Below are positions 12,298 through 24,854 of a DNA stretch of 64,000 bases, piece after piece. The first letter of the stretch is position 1. The number at the start of each line of letters is the position of its first letter. The DNA comes from Paramacrobiotus metropolitanus (Eukaryota > Tardigrada > Eutardigrada > Parachela > Macrobiotidae), in assembly GCF_019649055.1 (NCBI RefSeq), contig NW_026570222.1, forward strand, positions 1,984,001-2,048,000. The letters are read 5' to 3'. The translations under genes were made by a program, and so were the position numbers. The notes below the pieces were generated by a model that saw only the letters and a list, made by a program, of their open reading frames with translations, did not search any database and was not told the DNA's origin.

Positions 12298-13370
12298 AAA
12301 GCGCTGTGAAATTCTGGCGCGGTGTTTTCAGTTGGAAGTTTTTGCTATCTGATTCATCGTTCTTTTTTATGTACTACTTTAACATTTTTGTTACCGAGTC
12401 ATGCAGACCAGAAGGTGGTAATCATTCGTTTTACTGCCTGCTGATCCATAAACTCAGAAAAGCTCATTGTCAGTTTCAGCGAAAGTTTTTGTTCCCGAAT
12501 ACATAATACAGTTTTAGAAGGAAGGCATACTGGATAAATTAGACTGATCACCAATTATGAATTTATGGAAGGAATCAGGTCGGAGGTTTGCGATTTCGCT
12601 CGTCAGAGAAAGTTTATGGGCTAGCTTTCTTTTCGTGGCTGTGTCTGGCGGCTACACTTTCTACGGTCTCTGCACGTTCCTGGTTCAACATGTTGTCCAA
12701 AATTCCTGTTCCCGAGTAGAGCAGCATGTGAAAAATACGTAGGTTGAACAGTCACTTGAACTTGAAACTACCTTTAGTTGCACAGATCTGGTGCTCAACA
12801 GTCAACACCTGTACATACTACATAGCGGTAGTTTTACAATCAAATTATGTATTTTTTTCCATGCTGTTTTACCCAGGGTTAACGTACACCTGATGCACAA
12901 ACACAACAACGAAATATCGGAAACCATGGCATAAGAGTTATTAAATAATTAGTTATTTTAAAATCAAGCAAAAAATCCATTGAAGGCGTGTTGTTTGTTC
13001 TCTGCCCACAAATTGTATTTTTCATGGATGCCTTCCCGCATGGATAGACTTATTCGAACCAGCACTGACCAGTCCTCACACCACATTATGCTGAAATACT
13101 GTAGGTACGTATTTAATTGTAAGGGCTTTTGCGTTAGCAAATGGCCGCCGGCCAGCACGGTCAAGGACGTAATTAATAAACCGGTTAAGATTGGGTAAAT
13201 TTAATCACAGTTTATTATAAAATTTCTAGGAATACGTTCAGAATACAGAATAGTAATCTATGTTACTGGTTATGTATAAAGGTTCCTTAAACGGCTTTAG
13301 CTCAAATGCAGTTTTTGTTACTTAACTCTTTGAATCTTCATCGACATTTTCTAATGCTAACCATTGTACC
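12298..13370. other. Spacer downstream of eEF1G
   Basis: About 1.1 kb holding the eEF1G 3' UTR and tRNA upstream region. The short open frames on both strands (for example 12557-12742) have no recognisable family or splice context. I see no repeat or further RNA gene. Confidence 0.55.
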
Positions 13371-13453
13371 GGGCTGTTAGCTCAGTGGTAGAGCGCTCGC
13401 TTTGCATGTAACAAATATGCGAGATGCCGAGGGTTCGATCCCCTCACAGTCCA
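13371..13453 (+). tRNA. tRNA-Ala (anticodon UGC) with an 11-nt intron
   Basis: The cloverleaf can be drawn by hand. Acceptor GGGCTGT pairs with ACAGTCC (one G-U pair), discriminator A. The D arm is GCTC-AGTGGTA-GAGC. The anticodon stem is CTCGC/GCGAG with loop TTTGCAT, anticodon TGC. The variable loop is ATGCC, and the T arm is GAGGG-TTCGATC-CCCTC. Between stem halves there are 18 nt instead of 7, which fits an 11-nt intron at the canonical position after nucleotide 37. A and B box sequences (TAGCTCAGTGG, GGTTCGATCCC) are intact and CCA is not fully encoded. A pseudogene is unlikely because every stem pairs. Confidence 0.9.
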
Positions 13454-13456
13454 CTG

Positions 13457-13473
13457 TTTTTCTCTTTTTTTTT
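13457..13473 (+). terminator. RNA polymerase III T-run terminator of tRNA-Ala
   Basis: T5 at 13457-13461 and T9 at 13465-13473, starting 4 nt after the mature tRNA 3' end. This is the typical Pol III stop. Confidence 0.8.
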
Positions 13474-13806
13474 GCGATTTCTATTTTTTTATATTTTTAA
13501 TCTTTTAGTTTGGTCGTTTAAGCCTGTAAGGTGATCGAGTTGAGAACATTTTGACCTTTACATCATACTGGTTCCGATTATCATCATAAGTTCATACTGA
13601 TGATAATCTGATTACAAGTGCTGGGTTAATGCTAAAAAAAATGGATACAATACAAAAAACAAACTCTGCAGTTATAAGGCTAACCATTGTAAGCTGGTTC
13701 ACAATCCTCGAATTCGCAACCAAAGAAGATACTAAATGCGAGAAATCTGCTGAACATTGGTGCCGGTAACGCATTTGTTGCAACGAAAGCGTCATAAATC
13801 ATACCA

Positions 13807-16579
13807 TCAGAGAGAAGTCACAGCAGTTTCACCGGCCAACCGAGAGCTTCGTCGCGGGACATCAGAGATTTCGGTGCGCCTCCTGCGCTTGCTAGGGGTT
13901 TTTCCGCTTTCCTCCGAAAGTTTTCTTTTGTTCTGTCTGTCCTGACGCCTTTTTCCTGCTAGCTCTTTAAGCCAAGTGATACGTCGTTTGCTTTGGGTCC
14001 GGCCGGTCAGCGGACGAGTTCGTTTATTAACCTTTGGAGTAGTCACAGGCTGTGGCAGCGCTTCATCCGCAGTGGAAGCAGCAGCACCGCTATCAACGTG
14101 CTGTCTCACGGTAAGACGCAACAGCTCTGTTGTCAGGAACAAACTCTCCACTCGTCTCTGCATTTCAGTTAAATCTTCCGCCTCACAGGTTTCGTGAATT
14201 TTTTCTTCAACCATTAGACACGTTCCAGATAACAATTCCTTCAGTTTTACAAATGCACCAATCGTGGCCAGAGACGGAGGAATAAGAACCACGCTGTCGT
14301 TAATTTCCGCATCACTTTTCGCTAATACTGATTTTATGGCATCACGCTTCCCTTCCATAGTTAACACCTGTAGATCCGCTGGAATGGACCCAAACACATT
14401 TCCTTTGCGCTTTCGACCTAATGGCCTCATCTTTTCGATTACCGGCGCAGAGAACATCTCCACAAGATGGTGGTCATTTTCGGAAAGGTTTCGTGGGACA
14501 TGTCGTACATCATTGTCGGCTACTTCGCGCTGACAAGGATGCAACAAATCCAACTCGCGCAAGAATCTTCGCGTCGGGATTATCACCTATGTTGAAAATA
14601 TTCCTGCTGACTGAAATTTTCCCAAGACCGCATTTTATCAACATTTTGTTAACAAAAGCGGACATGACAGACTCCAGTCCAATGTTAAAAAAAACTTTGC
14701 ATCTCTACGAGTCGATAGATCATTGGTCAAATAAATAAAAAAACCTACCTCTGGCGCAGTTACCAGCTCTTCCATGGAAACTGTCAGATCATCTCGTAAT
14801 GGCTCCGTCACGGTGGAAAGCACATGGTCCATCAACTTAAGAACCAAAGCAGTCTTTTGTTCTCGGCTCTCGGTGTTTGGGAGGTACCCTCCTTTCTCTT
14901 CCCATTTACCATCCTAAGGACAAGCAAGCATTGGTTTTGTAGAACACAAACGAAAACTATCAAATATTATGTTACAAACACAGAAAATTCCAGGGCAAAA
15001 AAGTAGTACATGAAAAAGAGATCTAATTTTACGTGGCACACCTAAGTAACCGACAATGCTGCTTACCGGCGCACGTTTGAACATTCCATAAAAGACATGA
15101 TTAATGTCATAAGAGCTTCGTTCGGGCAAAGCAGTCTTCAGCTTACTAATCCGCTGCGCTGTTTACAACAAGAAAAAAATAAATCGTACTGTAAGTAACC
15201 GAATGGTTTACTGGAAAAGTGCAACAGACTGTCAACCGGATAAGCCACTCACATATTCCCTTTTTGTTCCCAGCAAAGTTTCGCAAAATATTCATTTCCC
15301 GTTCAGTCCATGCATTCCGATTGGCATTCGGGTCGAGATTAGCTTCCCAGTACCTTTTACATGCCAATCGACTCTTTCCGGGCACAAGTGGATAAATAAG
15401 CCGCCAAACGCCTTGAGTAACATGGTAGGCATGAATGAGGCGGATCACGTCTTCTGGCGCGAAAAATAAGCGACGAAGACGATTTTCTTCCGGGCTTTCC
15501 TTCTGAAACTTGACATACTGCTGGCAGCATGCGAACGCTGTTCGACCTGGAATCTCTTGAGCTATAACATCCCAGTTATGTTCTCCATGTTGTTCGACTA
15601 GAAACAACAGTCGCCGCAAGTCTGGCTGCGTCCATGAGGCAGCTGATTTCAAATGCGGAGCCAGAAAATTCAGATAACGAATGCGACATCCGTCAAAACC
15701 ATGGCGTTTTAGGCGAACATTCTTGGAAACGATATCAAACCAATCGTATTTTTTCAGCTCGTAGTCTAAAAAAAATAAACCTTATTCGCCAAGCTCATTC
15801 GAGTAAGCTGTACAATATTAAATGAGAATTATTTTCCAGTTCTAACAAATGTAAACAATCTCACTGTGTGTTGCGGACAAGCCTTACTTGCGATGCATGA
15901 GAACCCTAAAAAGGAGCGTGAATCTACCTGTTAGCTTTTCCACGGGATATGAAGTCGACAAATCACTGACTTCAGTAATATCCTTATTCAGTTTAGCTAA
16001 ATTTTCGGTTATTTCGCTGAGCAGTTTCTCGCAAAATTCCTTGGCTGAAGACGACGTCAGAGTGTCCGGTAAAGTAATCGGTGTGGAAATAGAGCTATTC
16101 TGCAGCTGCGTGAGCACGTTCTCAGTCTCATCACTGGCATGATTTGTCAACACTTCCAAAAAGTTTCTCAGATCCTTCTGCTGTTTGTCCAGTGACCGTT
16201 TTTTCTGTATGAGCTCTACGGAGCGAAGTTCCCGTTTTCGCTTTGTAACCACATCTTTCAGTAATTTATCTTGCCGCTTGGTCCAGACAGTTTTCACTTC
16301 GTAAGGATCCAAAATGTCCAGTAAGTCGTTTGCTTCCATTTCTGCGGGAAGTGGGGGCGCATGTTGTCCTTTGGCGTCTTGGAAATATGGGCTCCGAAAA
16401 AGCACTGTCGTGACTGGAGCAGTAACAGCCGAAGATAAGGCATGGCGCATTCGGCCCTCTCGTTCTAATTTGGACGCTAGCTGCTGCTCAATTTGTTCCA
16501 GACATTCCAAAAGAGAGCTTTCGTACGATTTTGAACTTTGCAAGAACGTCTGTAGATTAAGCCCTTCATGGCCTTCCAT
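13807..16579 (-). CDS. SNAPC4: SNAPC4-like: snRNA-activating complex Myb subunit
   Basis: Likely largest subunit of SNAPc (SNAP190), which binds the proximal sequence element of snRNA promoters and recruits Pol II or Pol III. Five exons close in phase to 733 aa: 15928-16579, 15253-15765, 15067-15158, 14749-14913, 13807-14586. Seen: an N-terminal coiled-coil region with FRSPYFQDAKG and LDILDPYEVKTVWTKRQDK, which aligns with the SNAP190 N terminus; then Myb-type repeats at about residues 225-390, with tryptophans and helices such as YDWFDIVSKNV, SWTQPDLRRLLFLVEQHG, NWDVIAQEIPGRTAFACCQQ, VWRLIYPLVPGKSRLACKRY and NAWTEREMNILRNFAG; and a basic C terminus with RRSSRLAGE. It is about half the human length, lacking the long proline/serine-rich tail. 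The start at 16579 is the first ATG followed by family-like sequence, but the frame stays open upstream to 16813. Another Myb protein cannot be ruled out. Confidence 0.8.
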
Positions 16580-17580
16580 CTTAACATATAAACATGATCC
16601 GAAAATCGGAGTCAAGTGCTTATCGTGATGTATAAATATCTTAAATTCTAAATGATAGTCACTTAAATGTTCTGAACTTCTTAAAAGTAATACAACTGAT
16701 AAAATTCCAAATAAACCTTTAATTTTTGCTGAGCATACGGCATGCCGCATACCTACCCGGGTAAGTCCTTTTAGGCAAAAATAAATAGGCTTAGGCCGCT
16801 GAGCAAACTGCACGAGGTGGCAGGTACGGTCGAAACATGTCGAAAGTTACCAAGTAAGCCTGGGGGGATATGTCTCAATTTCAAAACAAATCCAGCTTTA
16901 GTACGGTAGCTCAACCACGCGAGACGGCTGCATGCAGTGGCCACGCCCACAGGTACGGTTCGCGAAACCACCTCGGGAGGTGGATTTGTTGTATCGCAAC
17001 GAGATTCGCTTCGAAATTGAGACACTCTAAAGGTTCATGTAACCATATGTGCTCGACACTCGACAGCTGTCTGCACGAAAAGTTTTGAAACTTTTAAAAG
17101 TACTTACTTTTTAGTCATAATTTAGCCGTTCTTCATCGAACCTTATTTCTTCCTAAAACCGGATGAGACCTCTCTTGAATTATTGATCTACCGTACGGAC
17201 TCAGCGCTGTCGAATTGCATATTGTTGATATTAGCACCTACGTTTGCTATGCCAGTCGACATGCGAGTTGGCAGAGAGTAAACTTGAATATTTTGGACAT
17301 TGCCGTATACCTATGTGAGTTTTCCGAATCTTTCGATTGTGGCGCTTCTTGTTCTTTGTTAATTTCGTGTTAATAAGTTTTCGCGGACACTGAAGACGAG
17401 ATCAAGTATATGTTCTTCTGTTCCAACTGAAATGTAAAAGTGGTTTAAATTTTATACATTTTTCGATTATTGGACTCATCTTGGACCCTTGGTTTGTTTA
17501 AACTTTACAGTTTACACCTTTACGGACGATTGTAATTCTTTGTGAACGCTATTGCTCTGCTGAGTCTGCTGGATTAAAAC
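16580..17580. promoter_or_regulatory. Divergent spacer between SNAPC4-like gene and IMP3
   Basis: One kilobase between divergent start codons. Contains an inverted repeat at 16871-17028, which makes a similar MSQF-beginning open frame appear on both strands. No coding gene is supported inside. Confidence 0.55.
16871..17028. repeat. Inverted repeat, possible degenerate MITE
   Basis: TGTCTCAATTTC near 16871 recurs as its reverse complement GAAATTGAGACA ending near 17028. Internal segments (ACAAATCCA / TGGATTTGT) also pair. No target-site duplication is visible at the ends, so a mobile-element origin is only inferred. Confidence 0.55.
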
Positions 17581-19548
17581 ATGGTCCGGAAACTTAAATA
17601 TCATGAAAAGAAATTACTTAAAAAGGTGGATTTTATTTCATGGGAAGTGGACAACAACCTTCACGAGGTGAAGATCATGCGCAAGTACCACATTCAGAGG
17701 CGCGAGGACTACACCAAGTAAGTCTGTAAGCAGTAAGTGGCAAGTTGCAACTCCATAGCGTCAGCGCGTATTATGCGTACTGTCACAACTGTGTAGGTAC
17801 GAGTACTTCACAAACGATGAGCTTATCCTTTAGGAAAACTTAATCAGTTTTATTGAGTTGTCTTTTATAGGTATAATCGGCTTTCTCGGGAGATCCGAGA
17901 GGTAGCTCAGAGCATTAAAGATCTTGATGTCGAAGATATAGTGAGGACCGAATCTACGGGACGGCTTCTCGACAAGCTGTAAGTTCTAGCAGTCAACTAC
18001 AGTACTTGCTCCTAATGCACACTGTTTTAGCCAGGTAGACCAAGGTAATACAAACGAATTCAAATTTTTAAATCGACGTAACTTGTACTGCAATATTAAA
18101 CAAGATTTTGGAGTAGTATATTCGTAATAAATAAAAGTCTGTATTTTTCTCTTTCTTTCGGTGTTATTATCTGATCATTTCCGTCCATCCGTAGGTTTCA
18201 TTTGGGATTAGTGCCTACCAAGGAAAACCTTGAACTTTGCAACAAAGTCACCGCATCTTCGTTCTGCCGGTTCGTGCATGTGTCAGTTACTGGTGTCCTT
18301 GAATTGCTTTCTTGTTAGTTTTTTAACGTAATCGGTATGAGCTGCATATCGGTAATATGGTATGAGTTGCATACTGTATCTTGATACCGGTATGCTATAA
18401 ACCGCATATGCATGCAGATGCATTATTACTTGACAAGTGGAAAGTTTAAGATATTTAATTTTAATCGATATTATGGTATTATTGTAATTATCGTTTAGTC
18501 ATTGGACTTTTCCCAACTGCGGATCAGTTTGTCTTTACATTTAAATAACGGATATCCACGTATTAAACTAAACTTTTAAACTTCTGATATTACTCGTACA
18601 AAAATCTCAGAACTAACTAATTTACGTTCAGTTTTTGGGATTTGCAAATGTATGTGTAACATCGGATGAAATTGATGACTACGCAAAATACTATAATTAT
18701 TTTTGAATTTTTTGTACTTCCAGGATATTTGATACATATGTAGGTGGGCGGTACATATGTAGTTCAAAGTTTTGATCGCTTGTTAAGAAAAGTCACAGTA
18801 TCATGGTCTGTGTATAACCATGACAGTATCCTTGAATTGTTTGTTTACCAGCAATTATATTGACTTCGTGCGTTGTTGTTCAGGCGGCGCTTACCTGTGG
18901 TCATGGTACGGAATCATATGGCGGAGTCGATCGCGCTCGCAACACGTTTCATTGAACAAGGCCGTATGTTGTACGATTTATTAATTTGTGCTCTAACAGA
19001 TAGTTTTCGCTATCGATACGAATAGTGATTAACTGGGAAACGGAAACGAAGTATCAGATAATGCAGTTTTACGAATCCTTTTTTAAATATAATTTTGATT
19101 ACAGATGTTCGTGTTGGGCCAGAAGTTGTAATGGATCCTGCGTTCTTGGTCTCGAGGTACGTCTTGGACATTTTGTAACTTTATAAGGCAGGATCTAGAA
19201 TCTAGTTGCGCACCCTAACGGAAGCTGTCCATCAGAGATTTGTAGAACTGTGTTTAAAATTTACCAAATCATTTTATTTTTCATTAGGTCAATGGAAGAC
19301 TTCGTTACATGGGTGAATACAAGCGCTATCAAAAAGAAGGTTCTGGACTACAACGATCTAGTAAGCGCAAAATCTGATAATCGCTTCGGCCTTTCATTGC
19401 CGATTTAGCATTGCACAGCAAAAAAGTCGGTGCGACTATTTGTACTCGTACTCGTAGGGAGTACGAAATTTACGGTAGAAGTTCAGTATTATGTACTATT
19501 TATTAACAGATCGTAATTTTTCAGCGTGATGATTTTGATATGTCCTGA
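17581..19548 (+). CDS. IMP3: IMP3: U3 small nucleolar ribonucleoprotein protein
   Basis: Nucleolar component of the U3 snoRNP/SSU processome needed for early 18S rRNA cleavages. Seven exons close in phase to 182 aa (human 184): 17581-17717, 17871-17978, 18195-18269, 18884-18963, 19105-19156, 19288-19360, 19525-19548. Nearly the whole length aligns: [18 protein letters not shown] at the start, [56 protein letters not shown], an S4-type RNA-binding segment (about residues 105-160) with [30 protein letters not shown] and the C-terminal RDDFDMS. The last exon is only 24 nt including the stop. Start fixed by the conserved MVRKL. Confidence 0.96.
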
Positions 19549-21795
19549 ATGGTGAGGATTATGGATTGGGTCATGAACTCGCTGCGCTTTCGGTCTACTG
19601 ATCGTTGCTTGTTCGTGCTTGTTGGACGTGTGAAATTCTTTGTCAGAACCGACTAGGTCCCATGCACTTGTTTCTAGCTCACTGTTTGGTTTCGGAGTTA
19701 TGTGCGGTCAGTTTGCATAAATATATATGACTGTTATCGTTCGAAAGTTTTATTAAGCCGTGCATTTGTTAACTTGTCATTTAACATTTGCGAAATCAGT
19801 ATGTTTAGAAACTAAAGCGTTGTTTTTGAAATGCAGACAATTTACCTGTAATTTTATAAAGTCTATGAGAAGAACCTTGCGTATTGCACTGCATTCTGCG
19901 CGGCCGTGTCAGTCAGTCAGTGTGCGATGTTGCAAACGGCAGAAGTGTAGTTGCCGGCTGCGTAACAAGAACTACTCTAAAATTTTAGATGTACCAATTT
20001 CGCGCGCCATTACTACCTGAGTAGTTGATAATGAGTTTTGGTTTTTAATTGTTCATTATTATCTACCCGGGTTTTAACTACGGGCTTTTAGAAGACAATA
20101 TTTGTTTTGTTCGGGCTTTTCTGTGTTGGTACTACTTGGTAGCTGTGGTAAAACGCATTCGTGGCAATCTGAATTTTCAAAAATCGGGTTCGTGTGTAAA
20201 TTAGTCCCCCTTCAGCAGTAGTGCTCCTGCTTACAACTTATGACACTGCACTCTATCTGCAGAAAGCAGCCAGGTATAGAGTTATAGGCACTTGTGTTAA
20301 CTGACAACTGTGGTAACAGCAGTAAGATAAATTCAAAAATATTTTATAAAAAGTTGTACAAATTTCCGCTTTTAAAAATCTGGGTCGCAAAAAGTCAGCC
20401 TCAAGGCCAAATGTTGAGATTTTGGTTCGACACACAGTGTTATTTCGAACAGTTACTGTCGAATACCGATGAAAAAACGTGAACAGCATGTACTTACGTA
20501 ATAATTGTAAATACGTTTGAACGGGTGTACGGCGGGATTATGCAACCCTCCCGTAAAATTAGTTTCAACACGTTTCGAGCAGGCGTTCTCTCGGTATATA
20601 TGCCAGGCTAGCCATTGTCCAGTGTCTAGAAACTACAAAGGAGATTTGGCACGTTACTCACGGCCGCACATTAGTGCGCATCGCACATGTATACGAGCAC
20701 AGTACTGTAGTGTATGTATTGTACCCGCCACATAATGCGCAGTTCGGTTGTGCGCGAACGCGACAGCTCATTAGTATTGCCCGCTTCTGTTTGCTTTTAA
20801 TCCCTACGACCAACCATCGAGCGGTAGATTTCAGTTAGAAATCGCACTTCAGACTTCGGTTGCAGTTGTTTCGTGATTTCCTACTCCGTCCTCACAGTTA
20901 TTAGGTTTATAATTTATTTGTACTGTTAAGTGTTAAAATATAAGTGTTTATTGAGCAGTTATCATTGCGGACTGTACTCTCCAAATTTTTTGTAAATAAT
21001 CTGAAATCACATTGGTTTAATTCTGAGCTATGAATAGTTGTTTTTCTATCTTCAGACCGTACGTACGCCTAAAAGTTTATAGCTGCGCGCATAAATGATA
21101 AGACATGCGAGTTTAAAACTACCTATCTTAGTAAGTACTTGGCGCGGTCAGCGAAAGTACATCTTTATATATATAAAACCTGAACGGGTTTTGGTCATCA
21201 GCTGTGCGAATTTTGCGCTCATGTTGTAGCATTTTCTCCCTTGGCACTGCGCCCACACTGCGGTTTTGTTGCTTCGCCTTGTAGGGCTGATTATTGCTGA
21301 ACTTTCATTAGCGAATAGTGCTACCTGTGGTGTATAAACGTGTTGCGTCTTACGAATTGAAACCCACCGTTCTGTGTCCGGTTCGAAATGTAAATTACCG
21401 TTTGGAAACATACAGTACATGCAGTACGGGCAGCTTTAACAATCTGTTGTGGAACGTTGATTGGCTAGCGAAATTGGAGGCTTCGAGTGCGGTTACCAAC
21501 AGGCAACAGGTATGTACATAGTAAAGAGGTTCCTTTTTCAGTTCATTGCATTTGGTTAAATGCTGCAAGCCATTGTGCAACTGCAACATTATTTAACTCC
21601 ATACAGTAGCAGAAAAGAACACCATAAAACCGGGTTAACGATGTGCATTTACTTTAGTCTTTAGCTTGAGCGGACACAAGTGAAGAGTAGCTATAAGGTG
21701 GTCTGCTCCATCGTCCAGTCTTTCTCTAGTTTCTTTATTCCCTTAGGATCTGGTAGCGCGGCATTACCGATGCAAGATAAGCCCCGATTGCCTCT
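19549..21795. other. Spacer between IMP3 and cyclin E
   Basis: About 2.2 kb with the IMP3 3' UTR and the cyclin E promoter/leader. Several short frames appear but none has splice context or family resemblance. An ATG at 21770 opens an overlapping frame ending at 21970, a possible long upstream ORF if the cyclin E leader includes it. Confidence 0.55.
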
Positions 21796-24700
21796 ATGGC
21801 TAGCAGGTCTCACCATCAGTCTAAGAAGCGTTGCAATAACTCATTGTCCTCACCACTCCATCCTATACAAAAGAAGCAGCAATGTGTATCGAGTTCATCG
21901 TCGTTTGAGGAATCCTTCGAGGAACGGGATAGTGGACTGGAAACGTTTATCAGCGATGAATGCAGTATAGTGGGAGAAACGGTTTGCAGTCCACCGTCCA
22001 GAAGAGATTCTGAGGGGTTCCAGGATCTCTATTGCGCCGAAGGGGACCTCCGTGATAATCCAGTTGTGATCAGGATGGACCGCCACAAACACAGCGGCAG
22101 CAAAGTAAGCAGAAATTCCGGTCGTGGGAGATCTTCTGCTTCCAAAGAAAATCGCAGGGATGTGATACGAGGCGTGGTGAGCAAAAAGAAGACGAATTTC
22201 GTGACGGGCCAGAGTCTTGCCAAGGCTGTGAATTCACCATTAACCGAGTAAGTCCATGTGTGTATTTCTGCTGCTTTTGATTGTGTTTTGCACTTTTGCT
22301 CTGGTTATAAGCATTTGACGTTTATTTGGTTTTTGTACTGTTAGATGGTAACTATTTTTATGGTAGGTCACCAGATCCAACTGGAAAATTTAGAATCCGT
22401 CCGAACGTGTTGGCTCTGAGGAGTCGACCGCGCTTTCAGCCTGATACCTTTGATGCCCGTGAAACTGCTTGTCCGTTTTTGGATAAAGACAAATGGAACG
22501 GCTACCAGCGAACATCGCACATTTTTGGAATGCACCCGGAGCTTGAACCGTACATGCGGAGTATGCTGCTGGAATGGATGATGGAGGTGGGTACTTAATA
22601 AACTGTCTGCGATACGCAACGATAGAATTATATGTATAGGTTGAGATATGGACTTTAAATCCCACATCCGAAATTACGAGTAGCATATAAATACGAGTAC
22701 AGTCTGGATAGTACATAACTCATACCGCATTATGCCTACGAGTAGTGCCAGTACGTAGAAATTTGTCAATAAATGTGATCAAATGTGGATAAGCAGCAGT
22801 TTGTTTGTAGATTGCGCTTTTGAAAAGTTTTCCTCTAACCAATTGTATTAAGATCGTTTTAAGTGAGAATAATCGAAATTGCAATTTATCATGACCGCAA
22901 TGCAGGCCAGGAGCCTCCCTTGGTAATTATAATAAGTGCATGACGCTATATTTTGCAGGTTTCTAAAGCACATACTTTGCAAAGGAAGACGTACCAGATG
23001 GCGCTTGATTTTGTGGATCGATTTTTGTCTTACACCGAGAATGTTCCCAAAAATATTCTGCAGCTACTGGGGGTTTCCTCATTAAGTATTGCCGCCAAAA
23101 TCGAGGTATAGACGTGTGGATATGTTGATTTAAGGTCGCGCCACGCGATAAGCCGATTGTATGTTTGATGTGCCAAATAACATCCGGCAAAATTTTATCC
23201 GCTTTTATCGCTTTGTAAATTGATGTTAGTTCGAGAAGGGAGCTCAGATGCCATTAAAATATTGATTACAGGAAATTTTCCCGCCAAAATTGTCCGAAAT
23301 GGCTTACGTGACCGACGAAGCACACGATGCCAGCGATATCAAAGCCATGGAAAGAATTATCCTTAATGTAAGAGTCTGCTGTTTTTGTTAATTATATCAT
23401 GGGCTTGTGAACTACCAGGCTTATTTATACCTGTCGCGTTAACCTATGTTTAGTTACAATTTATACCAGTTGTAAGTAATTCATAACATCTTTGGCGACT
23501 TAGGTACTTGGAACTGCTTTTATGCCCGTAACGGTTTGTGAGTGGGCCGGTATTTTTCTGTTCGGTGATACAAGAGGTTCCGAGGCACAAAATCAACCTC
23601 AAACACCTAAGATGTCTTTGGACGAGCCATCTTTAGAAAAATATGCAAGAGTGTGCAGGGTGAGTGCGAGTACGTAAAAGAAAGATGGTGTAAACAAAAC
23701 AAGTATAAATGTGATGAAGTTCATTCCGTAAGCACAAGAATGCTATCGCATCACTTTTCGAAAGAACCATAATATCATAATTATCATCATAATATTAAAG
23801 GGTGGTAACGAGTCTGACGACTAAACTAAAATGCGGACTGATATAATATTATTAATTCTGGCTTTCATTGATTCATTTTCGATTGGATCTCAAATCAAGC
23901 AACCGTCTTTTTGTAGCTCGCAGATCTCGCAATGCTGGACCACAATTGTTGTAATTATTCGTACCGGCAGATTGCAGCAGCTGCAATTTATTCAGTCAAT
24001 ATCGACGAAAAGATTCTTCAAGCTATGGAGGGTAGGCTTTCTTAACGTTTTCAGCTTCTTACTCTTGTTGCGCACAGGAGAAAGTTGTATTCTTTTCGAG
24101 ATTTTGCCCTTCTGGTTCTGGTCTGTTGTTTTTGTTTCTCTCTTGATTCCTTTGCGTTTTTATAATTCAGTGGGATGTTTCTGAAGCGCATAGTTCATAC
24201 CCACCAAGAAACTTTCGATCATAAATATTTTTTTCGTACAGAATCTTTTGCGGCGGAAATAGATTCTATTATCGCATGCATTCAGTGGATGAAGCCCTAT
24301 ACGGATATTGAAGACTGCCTACCTCCTCCAAGTGCGGCATTTGCATCCCGATCTTTTGAGCCCGATTTTAGCTGGCCACATCTTCAGAGTCACGACTTTG
24401 ATCTCGAAATCTTTGTAAGCAGAAACTTGGTGTATTCATTCAAACTTATTAATCCAGACTTAATTTGTTTTGTTTTGACACTGAATAAGTGGTTTTAAAA
24501 ATTTCCTCAGAAACATGGGATGTACGAGCCACTGTATGGCCTATATATTGTTTACGCCATAAGTTTTGCGCTTCCTATAACGCTTATATTGTACATTGCT
24601 TTATCTGAAATTTCAAATAATAACAGGAAACTTCCATTTTCTTGCAGTTGCGAGCGTTGAACACACAGCAGCAGTTTAGGAGCCCTCTTAGTGAGCAAAA

Positions 24701-24854
24701 CGAAAACTTGGAGCAGCTCAGCCTGATCGACTGGGAGGATGTGGACGAAGAAGTGGTTGTAACGTCTATTCTAACTCCACAGCGAGCTCACCTCAGCAGT
24801 GCTTTCTATACTCCACCTGACAGTCAAGCAAAGTCTCGCCGTCGTTATGAGTAA
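21796..24854 (+). CDS. CCNE: Cyclin E
   Basis: G1/S cyclin that activates CDK2. Eight exons close in phase to 521 aa: 21796-22247, 22367-22586, 22959-23105, 23272-23367, 23504-23659, 23917-24031, 24242-24414, 24648-24854. Seen: a Ser-rich and basic N terminus; the cyclin box from about residue 207 (HPELEPYMRSMLLEWMMEV carries the MRAIL-type helix, then YQMALDFVDRFLSY, GVSSLSIAAKIEEIFPPKL, EMAYVTDEAHDASDIKAME); a C-terminal cyclin fold with YSYRQIAAAAIY; and a tail with SILTPQ and YTPPDSQ, the latter matching the T-P-P-x-S form of the Fbw7/Ago phosphodegron. EEIFPPKL-type and YVTD-type motifs separate cyclin E from A, B and D types. Start chosen at the first ATG of the frame; an upstream overlapping ATG at 21770 is in another frame. 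Confidence 0.93.

Noticed and set aside
16771-17088. Similar MSQF-beginning frames on both strands
   Set aside because: They are mirror images caused by the inverted repeat at 16871-17028, not two genes.
21680-21970. Plus-strand 96-codon frame overlapping cyclin E exon 1
   Set aside because: It is out of frame with cyclin E, has no family resemblance, and its codons are explained by the cyclin E coding exon it overlaps. At most it is an upstream ORF.
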